DNA of 63,628 nucleotides, from assembly GCA_019416285.1 (NCBI GenBank), contig DXXM01000017.1:1-63628 (forward strand). Reading direction: 5' to 3'. Position numbers and translations under genes: made by a program. Shown here piece by piece: positions 37,914-45,971 of the stretch; the first letter of the stretch is position 1; the number at the start of each line of letters is the position of its first letter. The notes beneath the pieces are model-generated. The model saw nothing but the letters and a program-made list of their open reading frames with translations. It did not search any database and was not told the DNA's origin. This DNA comes from Bacteroidales bacterium (lineage in GTDB: Bacteria; Bacteroidota; Bacteroidia; Bacteroidales; Muribaculaceae).

Positions 37914-39223
37914 ATCTTTCCGGAAGTGAATAGGAGTTTATAATAATAGTAGATGATATTGATTCGGGCGTTAACGAGACGCTGCTCGGCGTCGAGTTTC
38001 GAATTGGCGGCATCGAGCATATCGGTGATGAGAGCCATGTCAGCTGAATAGCGCGTGGAGGTGGTCCGGTAATTCCTGTCGGCAAGTTCCACGCTCTTCT
38101 GCTGGGTCTTGAGCTCCTCGTAGGCTTCGAGATAGTGCACATAGTCGGCCCTCACTCCCAGGCTCACGTTCTCGCTTGCCGCATCGAGCTCCTCGATGGC
38201 CCTGCGGGTGGCCGCGCGGCTTTTCGAGAGCGATTTGTTGCTTTTATAGAGCGAGGATAGGTTGTAGCTGACCCCGACGCCCACATACCAGTAGCTGAGG
38301 TTGCGATTGATTGGGGGTACCTCGACCAGAATCGGGCCGTCGATGGTCCAGGCGCCCTTCAGCCCGACTTTCGGCAGGAAGTCGCTTCTGACAAGGCATT
38401 CGGCCTTGCGGCTTATGTCGACTCCAATACGGGCGAGCTTGAGGGCCGGAGCGTTTTCGGCCGCTTCCTGCTGCCACCAGCCCTCTCCCGAAGTGGGGAG
38501 ACTGCGTGCGAGTATGGTGGAATCCGGCACGATGACGGTGCTCTCCGGGAGGCCGGCAGTCACCACAAGGTTGCGGTTGAGAATGTCGAGAGTATTGTCA
38601 ATTTTTATGAGCTGGAGTTCGAGATTCGACACAAGCAGTTCGTAGCGGGTAATGTCGTTCTGCAAAGCCACACCCTGCTCATATCTCGCTTTCATTTCGG
38701 CGAGCACCTTGCGGGCCTGGGCTATGTTGCTGTCGACTACGCGGCGCAGATTGGTGTATTTGTAGATGTCGAGATAGAATCCCGTCAGCTGAAAGCGGAT
38801 ATTGTCGCGCTGCAAGTCGGAGGCAAAGCGTGCGGCCGTAGTTTTCAGTTCGGCGAGTTCGATGCCGGTCGTCACAGCGCCTCCGGTATAGACTGGCTGC
38901 GTGATGTTGACCGCCAGGCCGTTGCCGAAATGCGGAATCGGGGCTTTCTGATAATCGGAGAAGTTGCGTTTTGTGATAAAGCCGTCGCCGATATAGCTGA
39001 GCGACAGCGATGCCTCGATTTCAGGCAGGCGACCGTTGCGGGCCACGCTGATTTCCTTGCGTGCCTCCTCCTCGGCTGTGAACGACGGTCGGAGCTGAGT
39101 GCTGTTGGTCTCCGCAATCTCGAAAAGCTCTTCGATAGAATAGACTTTCTGCGCATTGACACACACTCCACCACTCGACAGGATTGCGGCAAGCAACCCT
39201 GTGAGCAATCGATGATTGTTCAT
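37910..39223 (-). CDS. TolC-family outer-membrane efflux protein, chromosomal copy
   Basis: 437 residues with a signal peptide (cut near NAQ) and two OEP repeats rich in helices. It forms the outer-membrane channel of the pump. First gene of the operon, about 130 bp downstream of a leader ORF. Closely similar to 56388-57707; both begin MNNHRLLTGLLAA. Confidence 0.93.
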   Translation of the reverse strand: MNNHRLLTGLLAAILSSGGVCVNAQKVYSIEELFEIAETNSTQLRPSFTAEEEARKEISVARNGRLPEIEASLSLSYIGDGFITKRNFSDYQKAPIPHFGNGLAVNITQPVYTGGAVTTGIELAELKTTAARFASDLQRDNIRFQLTGFYLDIYKYTNLRRVVDSNIAQARKVLAEMKARYEQGVALQNDITRYELLVSNLELQLIKIDNTLDILNRNLVVTAGLPESTVIVPDSTILARSLPTSGEGWWQQEAAENAPALKLARIGVDISRKAECLVRSDFLPKVGLKGAWTIDGPILVEVPPINRNLSYWYVGVGVSYNLSSLYKSNKSLSKSRAATRRAIEELDAASENVSLGVRADYVHYLEAYEELKTQQKSVELADRNYRTTSTRYSADMALITDMLDAANSKLDAEQRLVNARINIIYYYYKLLFTSGKI

Positions 39224-39354
39224 ACGGTAAAAAATGGATTAAAATGTGATGATGTGGAAATTATATTTCCGGCCGTGGATATCCCGTCGATACCGGCCGG
39301 AGCGACAGACTCATGTGTAGATTATATAGTAGACGTATGCCGCGGTGAAAGAGC

Positions 39355-39441
39355 TTATTGAGTGCTCTTCCAGTTCTCCTTAAATGCGTAATTCTGTACG
39401 GCGGCAGGCTTCAGGCCCGGGGTAGAAATCATGTATGTCAT
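39355..39441 (-). CDS. leader peptide of the chromosomal efflux operon (ENWKST type)
   Basis: A 28-residue reading frame in the leader of the efflux operon, starting at the ATG at 39441 (an internal ATG at 39432 is possible) and ending CAA TAA. Residues 22-27 read ENWKST. The second efflux operon has a 30-residue leader ORF with ENWKST at the same residue numbers, and the codons differ only at synonymous third positions (AGC/AGT, ACT/ACC). That pattern supports translation. A role in translational attenuation, as known for other antibiotic-resistance leaders, is inferred. Confidence 0.7.
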   Translation of the reverse strand: MTYMISTPGLKPAAVQNYAFKENWKSTQ

Positions 39442-39447
39442 ATAGAC

Positions 39448-39464
39448 CAGTTCTTTGTGAACTG
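39448..39464. promoter_or_regulatory. palindromic operator or leader hairpin, efflux copy 1
   Basis: CAGTTC-tttgt-GAACTG, five bases downstream (minus strand) of the -7 box TACCTTTG (39470-39477). Efflux copy 2 has the same arrangement with compensating changes. Confidence 0.6.
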
Positions 39465-39469
39465 CCCTG

Positions 39470-39477
39470 CAAAGGTA
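39470..39477 (-). promoter_or_regulatory. -7 box of efflux operon 1
   Basis: TACCTTTG on the minus strand, placing the transcript start at the palindrome and just before the leader peptide. No TTG at the ideal spacing. Confidence 0.55.
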
Positions 39478-39582
39478 CAAAAAATCCGGAATAATCCATC
39501 ATATCCGGATAGGCCACGCACTGGTATATGTATCTGCGTGTATCTGCGCAAATGAATTTAAGTAAAAAAAACGCCAAAAAAT

Positions 39583-39613
39583 TTGCATGAATCAAAAAAA
39601 ACGCCTACCTTTG
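39583..39613 (+). promoter_or_regulatory. promoter of tRNA-Lys
   Basis: TTG at 39583-39585 and TACCTTTG at 39606-39613, spacer 20 bp, about 75 bp before the tRNA. The stretch 39478-39582 between the divergent promoters is AT-rich and holds nothing else recognised. Confidence 0.65.
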
Positions 39614-39687
39614 CATCGCTTTTCAGGAGAAACGGCAAATAAAAATGAAAATCAAAAAGCCGTCAACTTGAAAAACATAAAAACGGA

Positions 39688-39760
39688 GATTCGCTAGCTC
39701 AGCTGGTAGAGCACAACACTTTTAATGTTGGGGTCCTGGGTTCGAGCCCCAGGCGGATCA
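39688..39760 (+). tRNA. tRNA-Lys (anticodon TTT), integration site
   Basis: A 73-nt cloverleaf: acceptor GATTCGC/GCGGATC with one G-T pair, D-arm AGCTCAGCTGGTAGAGC, anticodon stem CAACA/TGTTG with loop CTTTTAA, T-arm GGGTTCGAGCCCC, discriminator A. CCA is not encoded. Its last 12 bases plus one form the left attachment repeat of the mobile element. Confidence 0.95.
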
Positions 39761-39761
39761 C
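39749..39761 (+). repeat. attL, 13-bp direct repeat
   Basis: CCAGGCGGATCAC, the 3' end of tRNA-Lys, repeated at 60614-60626. It marks the left end of the integrated element. Confidence 0.8.
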
Positions 39762-39784
39762 AGAACCAATCGGCAAGATGCCGT

Positions 39785-39819
39785 AAATCGCTGAAACTGA
39801 GACGGTTTCAGCGATTTTT
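39785..39819 (+). terminator. terminator after tRNA-Lys, supplied by the element
   Basis: A perfect 13-bp stem AAATCGCTGAAAC (39785-39797) with 39805-39817, a 7-nt loop and TTTTT. It lies inside the element, 25 bp past the tRNA. Confidence 0.8.
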
Positions 39820-39865
39820 GTAATACCACTATCCGGCAAAATAACGCACATTGTAAGGTTCAGTA

Positions 39866-40234
39866 GTGAACAATTCGTGAACAGCCGGTATCGTGAACAG
39901 TTTTGTTCACGATTTCAGATAGCAGGTTGTAACAATTTAATCTTCTGTGCTTTTCTGCGATTTGCAGTTCACAAAGTGGGGCTTTTATATGCTTTGACAG
40001 GTTCAGAACCTCACATTTGATTGAAATTAGCCTTAACTTTAACACTTATTTGTTCTTTTAACATTTATGAAGCTGTTCTATGGCTATATTTAACGTATTT
40101 GGGCAATTTTGAGTGTATTGTTGGGCGGGATTAATCGTGAACAGACTGACAAATCACGGAAAAACGGTGAACTTCACGGAATATGTATCGTGAACAGAAT
40201 ATGCGATAGTGTGCTTGTTCACGATTCTGTTCAC
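39866..40234. repeat. cluster of GTGAACA repeats upstream of the integrase
   Basis: Nine copies of GTGAAC(A) in both orientations: 39866, 39877, 39893, 39904 (inverted), 40137, 40167, 40190, 40216 (inverted) and 40228 (inverted). Two pairs form longer palindromes: TCGTGAACA/TGTTCACGA at 39891-39912, and GTGAACAGAAT/ATTCTGTTCAC at 40190-40234. One more copy lies near the right end (TCGTGAACAA, 60544-60553). The pattern suits arm-type integrase or excisionase binding sites. The rest of 39820-40333 holds no gene. Confidence 0.7.
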
Positions 40235-40333
40235 TAAAATCTGCATACAGCATTGATTTTACGGTTCTTGCCTGTTGTGAAATTGGGCGAAAATGATTAT
40301 ATTTATATAACCATTAATCCACAATTTCAAATT

Positions 40334-41569
40334 ATGTTACATGATTCTTATTTCACCTTGTCTTTCATAGCAAGGAAAGCCCGCGCCCTCCGCAACGGCG
40401 AGTATCCAATCTTCGTCCGCATAACAGTGAGCGGACAGATTTCGGAAATGAACATCGGCCGCAGTGTCGCCCCTGAGAACTGGGATCAGAAGCGCGCCAT
40501 GTCTAAAGGACGCTCTCGCCGCGATCTCGAACTGAACAAGTATATCGAGGTTGTCAAGGCCCGCTTCCTCGAAATCCACAATATGCTCGTGCGTGAAGGC
40601 AAGATGGTCAACCCGAAAATTCTGCGTGACCATTTCCTCGGCACCGTCGAGAAACCGAAGATGCTATGCGATGTGTTCCGGCAGGCAAACGAACACCGCC
40701 ATGCCGAATATGAGCGTGGCGACATGGGCAAAGCCACATATGAGCGTTGGGTACGTTGTGTCACCTATCTGGAGGAGTTCTTGCAACTCACTTTGAACGT
40801 ATCCGACATCCCTGTCAAGGATGTGACGAAAGGTTTTGTTCAGGACTTTGAGCACTTCCTGCGCATGAACAAGAAAGCCGCCAACAATACAGCTGTGCGC
40901 TATCTGCGTTATCTCAAGAACGTCATGCAGTACGCTATCGCCAACAAATGGGCGACTGAAGATCCGTTCCTCGGCAAGCGGTTCAAACGTACAGTCGCAG
41001 ACCGTGAGGCACTAACTGAGGCAGAAGTGAAACGTATGATGGATTTGGATTTGAAAGCCTATCCGCGTGTGGAGGCAGTGCGAGATACCTTCGTATTCTG
41101 CTGCTTCACCGGGCTGGCGTTCTGCGACATCAAGTCGCTTAAACGCTCCGACCTAACCACCGATGCCGATGGCAATATGTGGATACGCAAGCACCGGGAG
41201 AAAACGGGTGAACTGAGCGTAATCCCGCTGCTTGATGTACCTCGGCATCTGATTGAGAAATACAGCAGCCACCCGAAAGTGATGCTTGAAGGCGTAGTGC
41301 TACCTGTAATCTCCAACCAGCGTATGAATGCCTATCTAAAAGAAGTGGCGGATTTGGCAAAAATCGAGCGCCACCTCACCTCGCATATCGGGCGTCACAC
41401 ATTTGCTACCCTATCCTTAAGCAACCATGTTCCAATCGAGAGCATTTCCAAAATGCTCGGACACTCCGACATACGGACAACTCAGCTATACGCAAAAATG
41501 CAGGATAAAACTATATACGAGGATATGGCATCCATGCGTCAGAAGTTTGATTGCGCGATGATGAACTGA
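40334..41569 (+). CDS. int: tyrosine recombinase / integrase
   Basis: 411 residues from the ATG at 40334. N-terminal arm/SAM-like domain (LHDSYFTLSFIARKARALRNGEYPI is the typical Bacteroidota opening), core-binding domain, and C-terminal catalytic domain with His351-x-x-Arg354-His355, His377 and Tyr386 (TTQLYAKM). At the usual first Arg position it reads FTGLAFCDIK, lacking that Arg, as is known for IntDOT-type integrases of this phylum. It catalyses integration and excision at tRNA-Lys. The longer frame from 40253 adds a non-conserved stretch. Confidence 0.92.
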   Translation: MLHDSYFTLSFIARKARALRNGEYPIFVRITVSGQISEMNIGRSVAPENWDQKRAMSKGRSRRDLELNKYIEVVKARFLEIHNMLVREGKMVNPKILRDHFLGTVEKPKMLCDVFRQANEHRHAEYERGDMGKATYERWVRCVTYLEEFLQLTLNVSDIPVKDVTKGFVQDFEHFLRMNKKAANNTAVRYLRYLKNVMQYAIANKWATEDPFLGKRFKRTVADREALTEAEVKRMMDLDLKAYPRVEAVRDTFVFCCFTGLAFCDIKSLKRSDLTTDADGNMWIRKHREKTGELSVIPLLDVPRHLIEKYSSHPKVMLEGVVLPVISNQRMNAYLKEVADLAKIERHLTSHIGRHTFATLSLSNHVPIESISKMLGHSDIRTTQLYAKMQDKTIYEDMASMRQKFDCAMMN

Positions 41570-41591
41570 CATCAGGCAGCGAGAAACAATA

Positions 41592-41628
41592 ATAACGGCA
41601 ACCGTGCGTATAGTTTGGTTGCCGTTAT
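41592..41628. terminator. bidirectional terminator between int and the xis-like genes
   Basis: A perfect 12-bp stem ATAACGGCAACC (41592-41603) with 41617-41628, 13-nt loop, between two convergent transcription units. Confidence 0.75.
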
Positions 41629-41632
41629 CGTA

Positions 41633-41926
41633 TCAGTCGAATTTGGGGCGGTAGTTGGATTGCAGGAAGATTTCAATGTCTTCCTCGGCATAGAGGATTT
41701 TGCCGTCAAGCCGGTAGTAAGGGATTACTCCCCGGTCGCGGTAGTCCTGCGTGGTGCGTCGGCTAACTCTGAGTAGCTCCGACAGCATGGCATCTGTGAT
41801 GAAACGCTTGCCTTGAAGCAATGGATGGTATTCATCTCTCAGTCGTTGGCACATATCGGCAATGTCGTCGGCTTGTGCTGTCAGGCGCAGTATGAGCGGG
41901 TCAGTGGAAGTGATTGTTTTCTTCAT
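41633..41926 (-). CDS. HTH DNA-binding protein, excisionase-like
   Basis: 97 residues with a MerR-like HTH_17 motif in the second half (RFITDAMLSELLRVSRRTTQDYRDRGVIPYYRLDGKILYAEEDIEIFL). Such proteins accompany Bacteroidota integrases and help excision or regulate mob genes. Its start overlaps the end of the next upstream gene by 4 bp. Confidence 0.85.
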   Translation of the reverse strand: MKKTITSTDPLILRLTAQADDIADMCQRLRDEYHPLLQGKRFITDAMLSELLRVSRRTTQDYRDRGVIPYYRLDGKILYAEEDIEIFLQSNYRPKFD

Positions 41927-42207
41927 TGCCCCGCACCTTTCTCTTTGACGATAAGTTGTACGATGTCACTACCCTTGAACTGCGATAGTCTTCCAAGGTG
42001 AGAGAATCCGATTTTGCCGCGTTCTTTCATTGAGCGCAATTTCCGTTCGGATATATGGAGATAGTCGCAGGTCTGTTTGGTTGTGAGCCAGTCTGACAAT
42101 TTCTTGTCGCGCAACTGCTCATAAAGAGCCTTGACGGTCTTGTGTAGAAAATCGACACGGTTGATGAGCGCATCGAATACCTCACGTTCAACTTCGATTG
42201 TGTCCAT
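41923..42207 (-). CDS. HTH DNA-binding protein, excisionase-like
   Basis: 94 residues from the ATG at 42207 (MDTIEVEREVFDALINRV). HTH_17 at the C-terminus: LTTKQTCDYLHISERKLRSMKERGKIGFSHLGRLSQFKGSDI. A longer open frame upstream is not conserved in style. It is paired with 41633-41926 as two small DNA-binding proteins of the element. A 130-nt leader with a terminator-like hairpin precedes it. Confidence 0.85.
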   Translation of the reverse strand: MDTIEVEREVFDALINRVDFLHKTVKALYEQLRDKKLSDWLTTKQTCDYLHISERKLRSMKERGKIGFSHLGRLSQFKGSDIVQLIVKEKGAGQ

Positions 42208-42211
42208 AAAT

Positions 42212-42305
42212 TTATGTGGATTAAGTGGATTTGATAACATTGAGTGGGATAAGATAGAAAAAGAAGGCGGGTATCCCTCCCGCCTTCTCACCACTAAATC
42301 CACAA
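42212..42305 (-). promoter_or_regulatory. leader with attenuator-like hairpin before the xis-like genes
   Basis: On the minus strand, a 10-bp stem (AGAAGGCGGG pairing, 42262-42271/42279-42288) is followed by CTTTTTC, a rho-independent terminator. Outside it, GTGGATTTAGTGG (minus, from about 42301) can pair with CCACTTAATCCAC just before the start codon (within 42212-42229), with one mismatch. A TACCTTTG box (minus, 42337-42344) lies upstream. It is either an attenuator for xis or simply the terminator of the mob genes. Confidence 0.5.
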
Positions 42306-42385
42306 TCAAAATAAATTTATGACTGCGATTCAGTGGCAAAGGTACGGAATAATTCTGACATTCACACTATTGTGCGAAGAATCAG

Positions 42386-43687
42386 TCAAAAACGATGGCG
42401 TGGTCCCTTTTTCTTTTTTCGCTGCATACGTCGGCGGAACTCTTCCTCTTCGGGATTGAACGACTGCCCCGGCTGGAACAAGTCAAGACCCGGAAGGGTG
42501 AAATCGCTGTCGCCGTAATCGGCGGAAGAATGGGTGGAGATAGATTGATGCTGGCCGGCGGTGTATTGCTGTCCATCCGACGAAGCCTGTGTATCGGCTG
42601 TCTGCTCTGGTACAATAACGGATGTGTCGGGAATCGGCACATCGTTTGTCGCCTGCGCCTGCGGGCTGTTGAACTTATCGTTCAGTGCATTTGCCGAGAA
42701 CTGCTTGCCGAGTCGGGAACCGTTCAATACCGTCATGGTGTTGTGATCTATGAACGTAACGCCGTATATGCGCCCTTCGTCGGTATAGCGGAAAACAACA
42801 TCAATGCCGCATTCTTTCAGCTTGGCTGTGAAATCATCCTTATCGGTGGCATGGGCAAGAATATCGGCAACTCTGCTCCTTGTCGGTGCAACATCAATCT
42901 TGTCCTTCGCCTTCTCAAAACGGCTGTCAATCGCCGTTCTGCTTGCGAATTTGCCGAGGCGTGACGCCTTGAACGGATTGGCGATAACCTTGCCTTCATC
43001 ATCGGTGGCGAAATACACCAGACCGTGATACTCGCGCCCATTCACTCTGCCGTCGGTCTGCTCACACCTTATATTATATAAGGAGAGGACGGCGTTATAC
43101 TCGCCCATCGTCTGGAACTTGTAACGCATACCGACCATTTTGACGGTGTTGGCAACCTGACGCTTGATGTCGCCGGAGGGGTCAACCTTCTTGATCGGCA
43201 TATCGGGAGTGATTTTCTCACGCTCAGCAACTTTCAGCCCATACTCCTTCTCCAGCTCGCGGCACACTTTCTTGTTTTTGTAAAAGTTGTTGCGGTCGGA
43301 TATACAGCGTCCATCGGTACCGACACGGAGCGCGACTATGTGAACATGGTGCCGGTCGATGTCGGAATGTTTGTAAATCATATACGGCATATCGGCAAAG
43401 CCCATCTTCTCCATATATTCATGCGCCAGACGGGTAAAATCGGTGTCGCTAAGAACATCGTCGGGGTGCGGATTAAGCGAAATATGCATCATCGGTCGCT
43501 CTGTGCGGGAAGATGTAGGAATCCAGCGCATGAAGTCCTCGTATGCACGATGAATATCAACTGAGCCGCTGCCGTCATTGTATATTTTGTTGGTGTCAAG
43601 CAGCCGGCCTTTCTCCTTGTTGATTTTCTCGCCGTTATAGGTCAACGCGCCATAGAGCGAGTTGCCTATCGAGATTTTAGCGACCAT
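42386..43687 (-). CDS. mobB: relaxase / mobilization nuclease (MobB-like, MOBP type)
   Basis: 433 residues. N-terminal relaxase domain with a likely catalytic Tyr in YGALTYNGEKI and the metal-binding pattern HSDIDRHHVHIVALRV; the C-terminal part is acidic and low-complexity, ending in a basic tail (RRRMQRKKKKGPRHRF). It nicks oriT and leads the strand during transfer. It overlaps the upstream MobA-like gene by 22 bp. Confidence 0.88.
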   Translation of the reverse strand: MVAKISIGNSLYGALTYNGEKINKEKGRLLDTNKIYNDGSGSVDIHRAYEDFMRWIPTSSRTERPMMHISLNPHPDDVLSDTDFTRLAHEYMEKMGFADMPYMIYKHSDIDRHHVHIVALRVGTDGRCISDRNNFYKNKKVCRELEKEYGLKVAEREKITPDMPIKKVDPSGDIKRQVANTVKMVGMRYKFQTMGEYNAVLSLYNIRCEQTDGRVNGREYHGLVYFATDDEGKVIANPFKASRLGKFASRTAIDSRFEKAKDKIDVAPTRSRVADILAHATDKDDFTAKLKECGIDVVFRYTDEGRIYGVTFIDHNTMTVLNGSRLGKQFSANALNDKFNSPQAQATNDVPIPDTSVIVPEQTADTQASSDGQQYTAGQHQSISTHSSADYGDSDFTLPGLDLFQPGQSFNPEEEEFRRRMQRKKKKGPRHRF

Positions 43688-44091
43688 TGTTCATCGAATT
43701 TCTGTGCGAGTGCGACAATCTCGCTGTTTACCTTTACCAGCTCGATAGTCAGTTTCTCCAGTTTGTAAAGAGCCGACATTGCTTTTTTCTCGGTGAAGTT
43801 CTCGCGCAGTGTCTTTACCACGTTGTCGTATGAAACGCCGAGTGTGCGGAAAAGTGAGTTGAACGACGACAGCTTGTCGATGAACACACGGGTGTTCTCG
43901 TCAATGGTATAAACCTTAAAAGGCTTCTGGAATATGAAATTCTTAATGAACGCGCCCTTGCTTTCAAGACCGGAACGGTCGAACATGGCGAGGAAGCGGG
44001 CGTTTTCCTCGGCATTGAACCGCACTACATAGCGGTTTACAGACGGGTCTGTCTTGGGGTGACGGCCCCCTTTGCCTGAAATCTGAGTCAT
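43666..44091 (-). CDS. mobA: mobilization accessory protein (MobA/MobC-like)
   Basis: 141 residues from the ATG at 44091 (MTQISGKGGRHPKTDPS). It has the common opening of Bacteroidota relaxosome accessory proteins and a helical C-terminal half. It probably binds oriT and recruits the relaxase encoded by the overlapping next gene. Its leader carries TTATGTGGATTAAGTGGA (plus-strand sequence, 44094-44111), identical to the sequence before 42207. Confidence 0.8.
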   Translation of the reverse strand: MTQISGKGGRHPKTDPSVNRYVVRFNAEENARFLAMFDRSGLESKGAFIKNFIFQKPFKVYTIDENTRVFIDKLSSFNSLFRTLGVSYDNVVKTLRENFTEKKAMSALYKLEKLTIELVKVNSEIVALAQKFDEQWSLKSR

Positions 44092-44186
44092 AATTATGTG
44101 GATTAAGTGGAGGTATCGCATAGCGACATGACAGGCCAACGCAGTTTCATCGTATGGATTTACGACTTCGGAGTAAATCTTCCCAT

Positions 44187-44265
44187 GTTCACATGGCAAG
44201 TGTTTTCCGTGGCACGAACTTCGATTCGTGTGCCGGGAAACATAACTTGCAATGTTCATGTGGAC
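44187..44265. other. oriT-like long imperfect hairpin
   Basis: Nested complementary segments: GTTCACATG (44187-44195) / CATGTGGAC (44257-44265, one mismatch), GCAAGT (44196-44201) / ACTTGC (44245-44250), TTTTCC / GGGAAA, and GGCACGAA / TTCGTGTGCC at the tip. It lies about 100 bp upstream of the mob genes, where oriT is expected. The nick site is not identifiable. Confidence 0.5.
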
Positions 44266-44519
44266 ATCCCTCCTGATATGAAATAAGGAAATGACTGTAT
44301 CGGATATGCCCGGTTATATCCCGACCTGTGTGTTTCCCTGATTCCAATGCGCCGGATGGTGCCTGTTATCGTTATGCTTCCATAAATTTACAAAAAATTG
44401 AGCGCAATTCCTAACAACCGGAGAAAATTTTGTGAGCTTTATCTCCCGGCGACGGAGCTGGTGCCGATGCGCCAAAAAAAATTGCACGGCGAAATGTTAA
44501 AAATTCAGCCGAATTTTCC

Positions 44520-44556
44520 GGACATAGCCGGACATAGTTGGACATAGCCGGACAAT
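44520..44556. repeat. tandem 10-bp repeats
   Basis: Four consecutive 10-bp units of GGACATAGCC type (third unit variant TT, last unit partial). Probably part of the transfer or replication origin; function not shown. The rest of 44266-45216 has only scattered short repeats (AGTTCAACTTAYAGA at 44656 and 44784) and no gene I can support; 44560-44930 is AT-rich. Confidence 0.6.
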
Positions 44557-45216
44557 GTTCTTAATCACAAGAATTTGGCTTATTTTCAGATTTGCCAAAT
44601 TGCAGAATTATTTGTTTCTTTGTGTAGAGATTGACAGTTAAACCTGCCTTCAAGGAGTTCAACTTACAGACTTTATTATAGAACTATCCATTGAACTGCA
44701 AGTATGATTTTCAGTCTGTCTTGAGAACATTGGTTTTATTGATAGATATATCTGCTTTTAGACAAATCTGTATCCTTCCTTAAAGTTCAACTTATAGATA
44801 TGGAATTGGAACTGTTTAATGAACGATAAAGATACAGTCTTATAGATTTATGTATCTGCAATATTATTTACTGTTTGATTGACAAATCTATTTATCTATA
44901 ATTCATAGCTTGATGGCTTCAAGGCTTGACAGCTATGGGTGACAGACAGACCACACCACTAAACTCCACATCCAAACCCGAACCAGACATGACTGACGTA
45001 CCCAACCATTCCCGGCTTACTTAGCCGATGCCCTCCCGACAGCGGAGGAAGGCCGTTCCCGGCGGCATAGAAAGCTGTCAATCCACCCCGCATAGTCTGT
45101 GCCGGCACTGCTTCGCGCCGATGGAAGCCCGGTCTATCCGTGTCAGAAGATACGCTGACGGCCACCGCTGTGCCATATTCACTATTAATTAATCAAATTG
45201 TTCTACGGCAAAAAAA

Positions 45217-45629
45217 TATGACTCCGACATAGACCCTGATGAATTTATCCGGTCTTTCCAAGAGAAGCCGTCAGGATTGTCATAACCCAATACGAGGAAC
45301 GCACCGCCAAACTGAAAGCCGATGTGCCTCAGTTCGAAGCCATCATCTCAAAAGTATAGGGCAAAGAGGACGAGTTGAAACAGCTCAAATCCGACCTCGC
45401 CGTCCTTGACCGCAAGATCACCGCCGAACTCGCGCCAAAACATGATGAAAAGGACGGCGAAGAGAACAAGCCTGTTACTACTGCTGTTGTTTCCGAAACA
45501 GATATTGATTCCGAAACTTCGTTGAATGACGCGAAAAAGTCGATGGTAGCAGATCCGCCAATTACATACAATTATGGAAGTAGATCTAATTATTTTTGGA
45601 AAGGAATTACCTCAGCAAGAGTAGAATAA
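45217..45629 (+). pseudogene. 3' remnant of a large mobile-element methylase/helicase-type gene
   Basis: Reading through one frameshift (near 45262) and one in-frame TAG (45357), the translation runs DSDIDPDEFIRSFQ, then AVRIVITQYEERTAKLK, ISKV-stop-GKEDELKQLK, DLAVLDRKITAELAPK. I recall this ending from very large DNA-methylase/helicase proteins of Bacteroidota conjugative elements; the match is from memory. Only the C-terminal end remains, so the element has lost genes here. Confidence 0.5.
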
Positions 45630-45795
45630 ACTTGCAGCTGAAGAACTTGCGAAGGGCGCACCAATCAATATAATTAACTTCGCTTCAAAATCTGTATTGC
45701 CATCTGACGGCAAGGGCAGCGAGCATATGTACTCATTCGATTATGCCTACAAGCTCACGCCTGTCAGGGAATGGCTGTTTAGACAAGCGAAATAG
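45574..45795 (+). pseudogene. small ORF interrupted by TAG
   Basis: From the ATG at 45574: MEVDLIIFGKELPQQE, then TAG (45622-45624), then in the same frame NKLAAEELAKGAPINIINF and on to SFDYAYKLTPVREWLFRQAK and a final TAG at 45793. The open continuation past the amber codon suggests a recently broken gene of about 73 codons. No family recognised. It overlaps the end of the preceding remnant in another frame. Confidence 0.45.
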
Positions 45796-45841
45796 AGAAA
45801 ATTTTATGCAAGATAAGAAAGATTAGTTTAGGCAAGAATTT

Positions 45842-45878
45842 AGAGCAAGATTGCGTCAACGGCAGTCTTGCTCTTTTC
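45842..45878 (+). terminator. rho-independent terminator
   Basis: A 13-bp stem AGAGCAAGATTGC (45842-45854) with 45862-45874 (one G-T pair), 7-nt loop, then TTTTC. It ends the decayed plus-strand unit. Confidence 0.75.
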
Positions 45879-45910
45879 TCATATGTTATAAACGGGTCGG
45901 AAAAAATTGG

Positions 45911-45948
45911 CAAAAGCGGTAGTCGGGCTTAGAGTTACCGACTACCGC
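45911..45948 (-). terminator. terminator of the xus-like operon
   Basis: A perfect 11-bp stem GCGGTAGTCGG / CCGACTACCGC (45916-45926, 45938-45948); on the minus strand it is followed by TTTTGCCAATTTTTT. Confidence 0.8.
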
Positions 45949-45971
45949 AATATAAGATAATGAACTAACGC

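Noticed and set aside
44520..44556. 10-bp tandem repeats as a CRISPR array
   Set aside because: No spacers between units, units too short, and no cas genes in the window.
45329..45571. 80-codon minus frame opposite the decayed methylase remnant
   Set aside because: The plus-strand translation has recognisable protein-like helices and continues across the breaks; the minus frame is its shadow.
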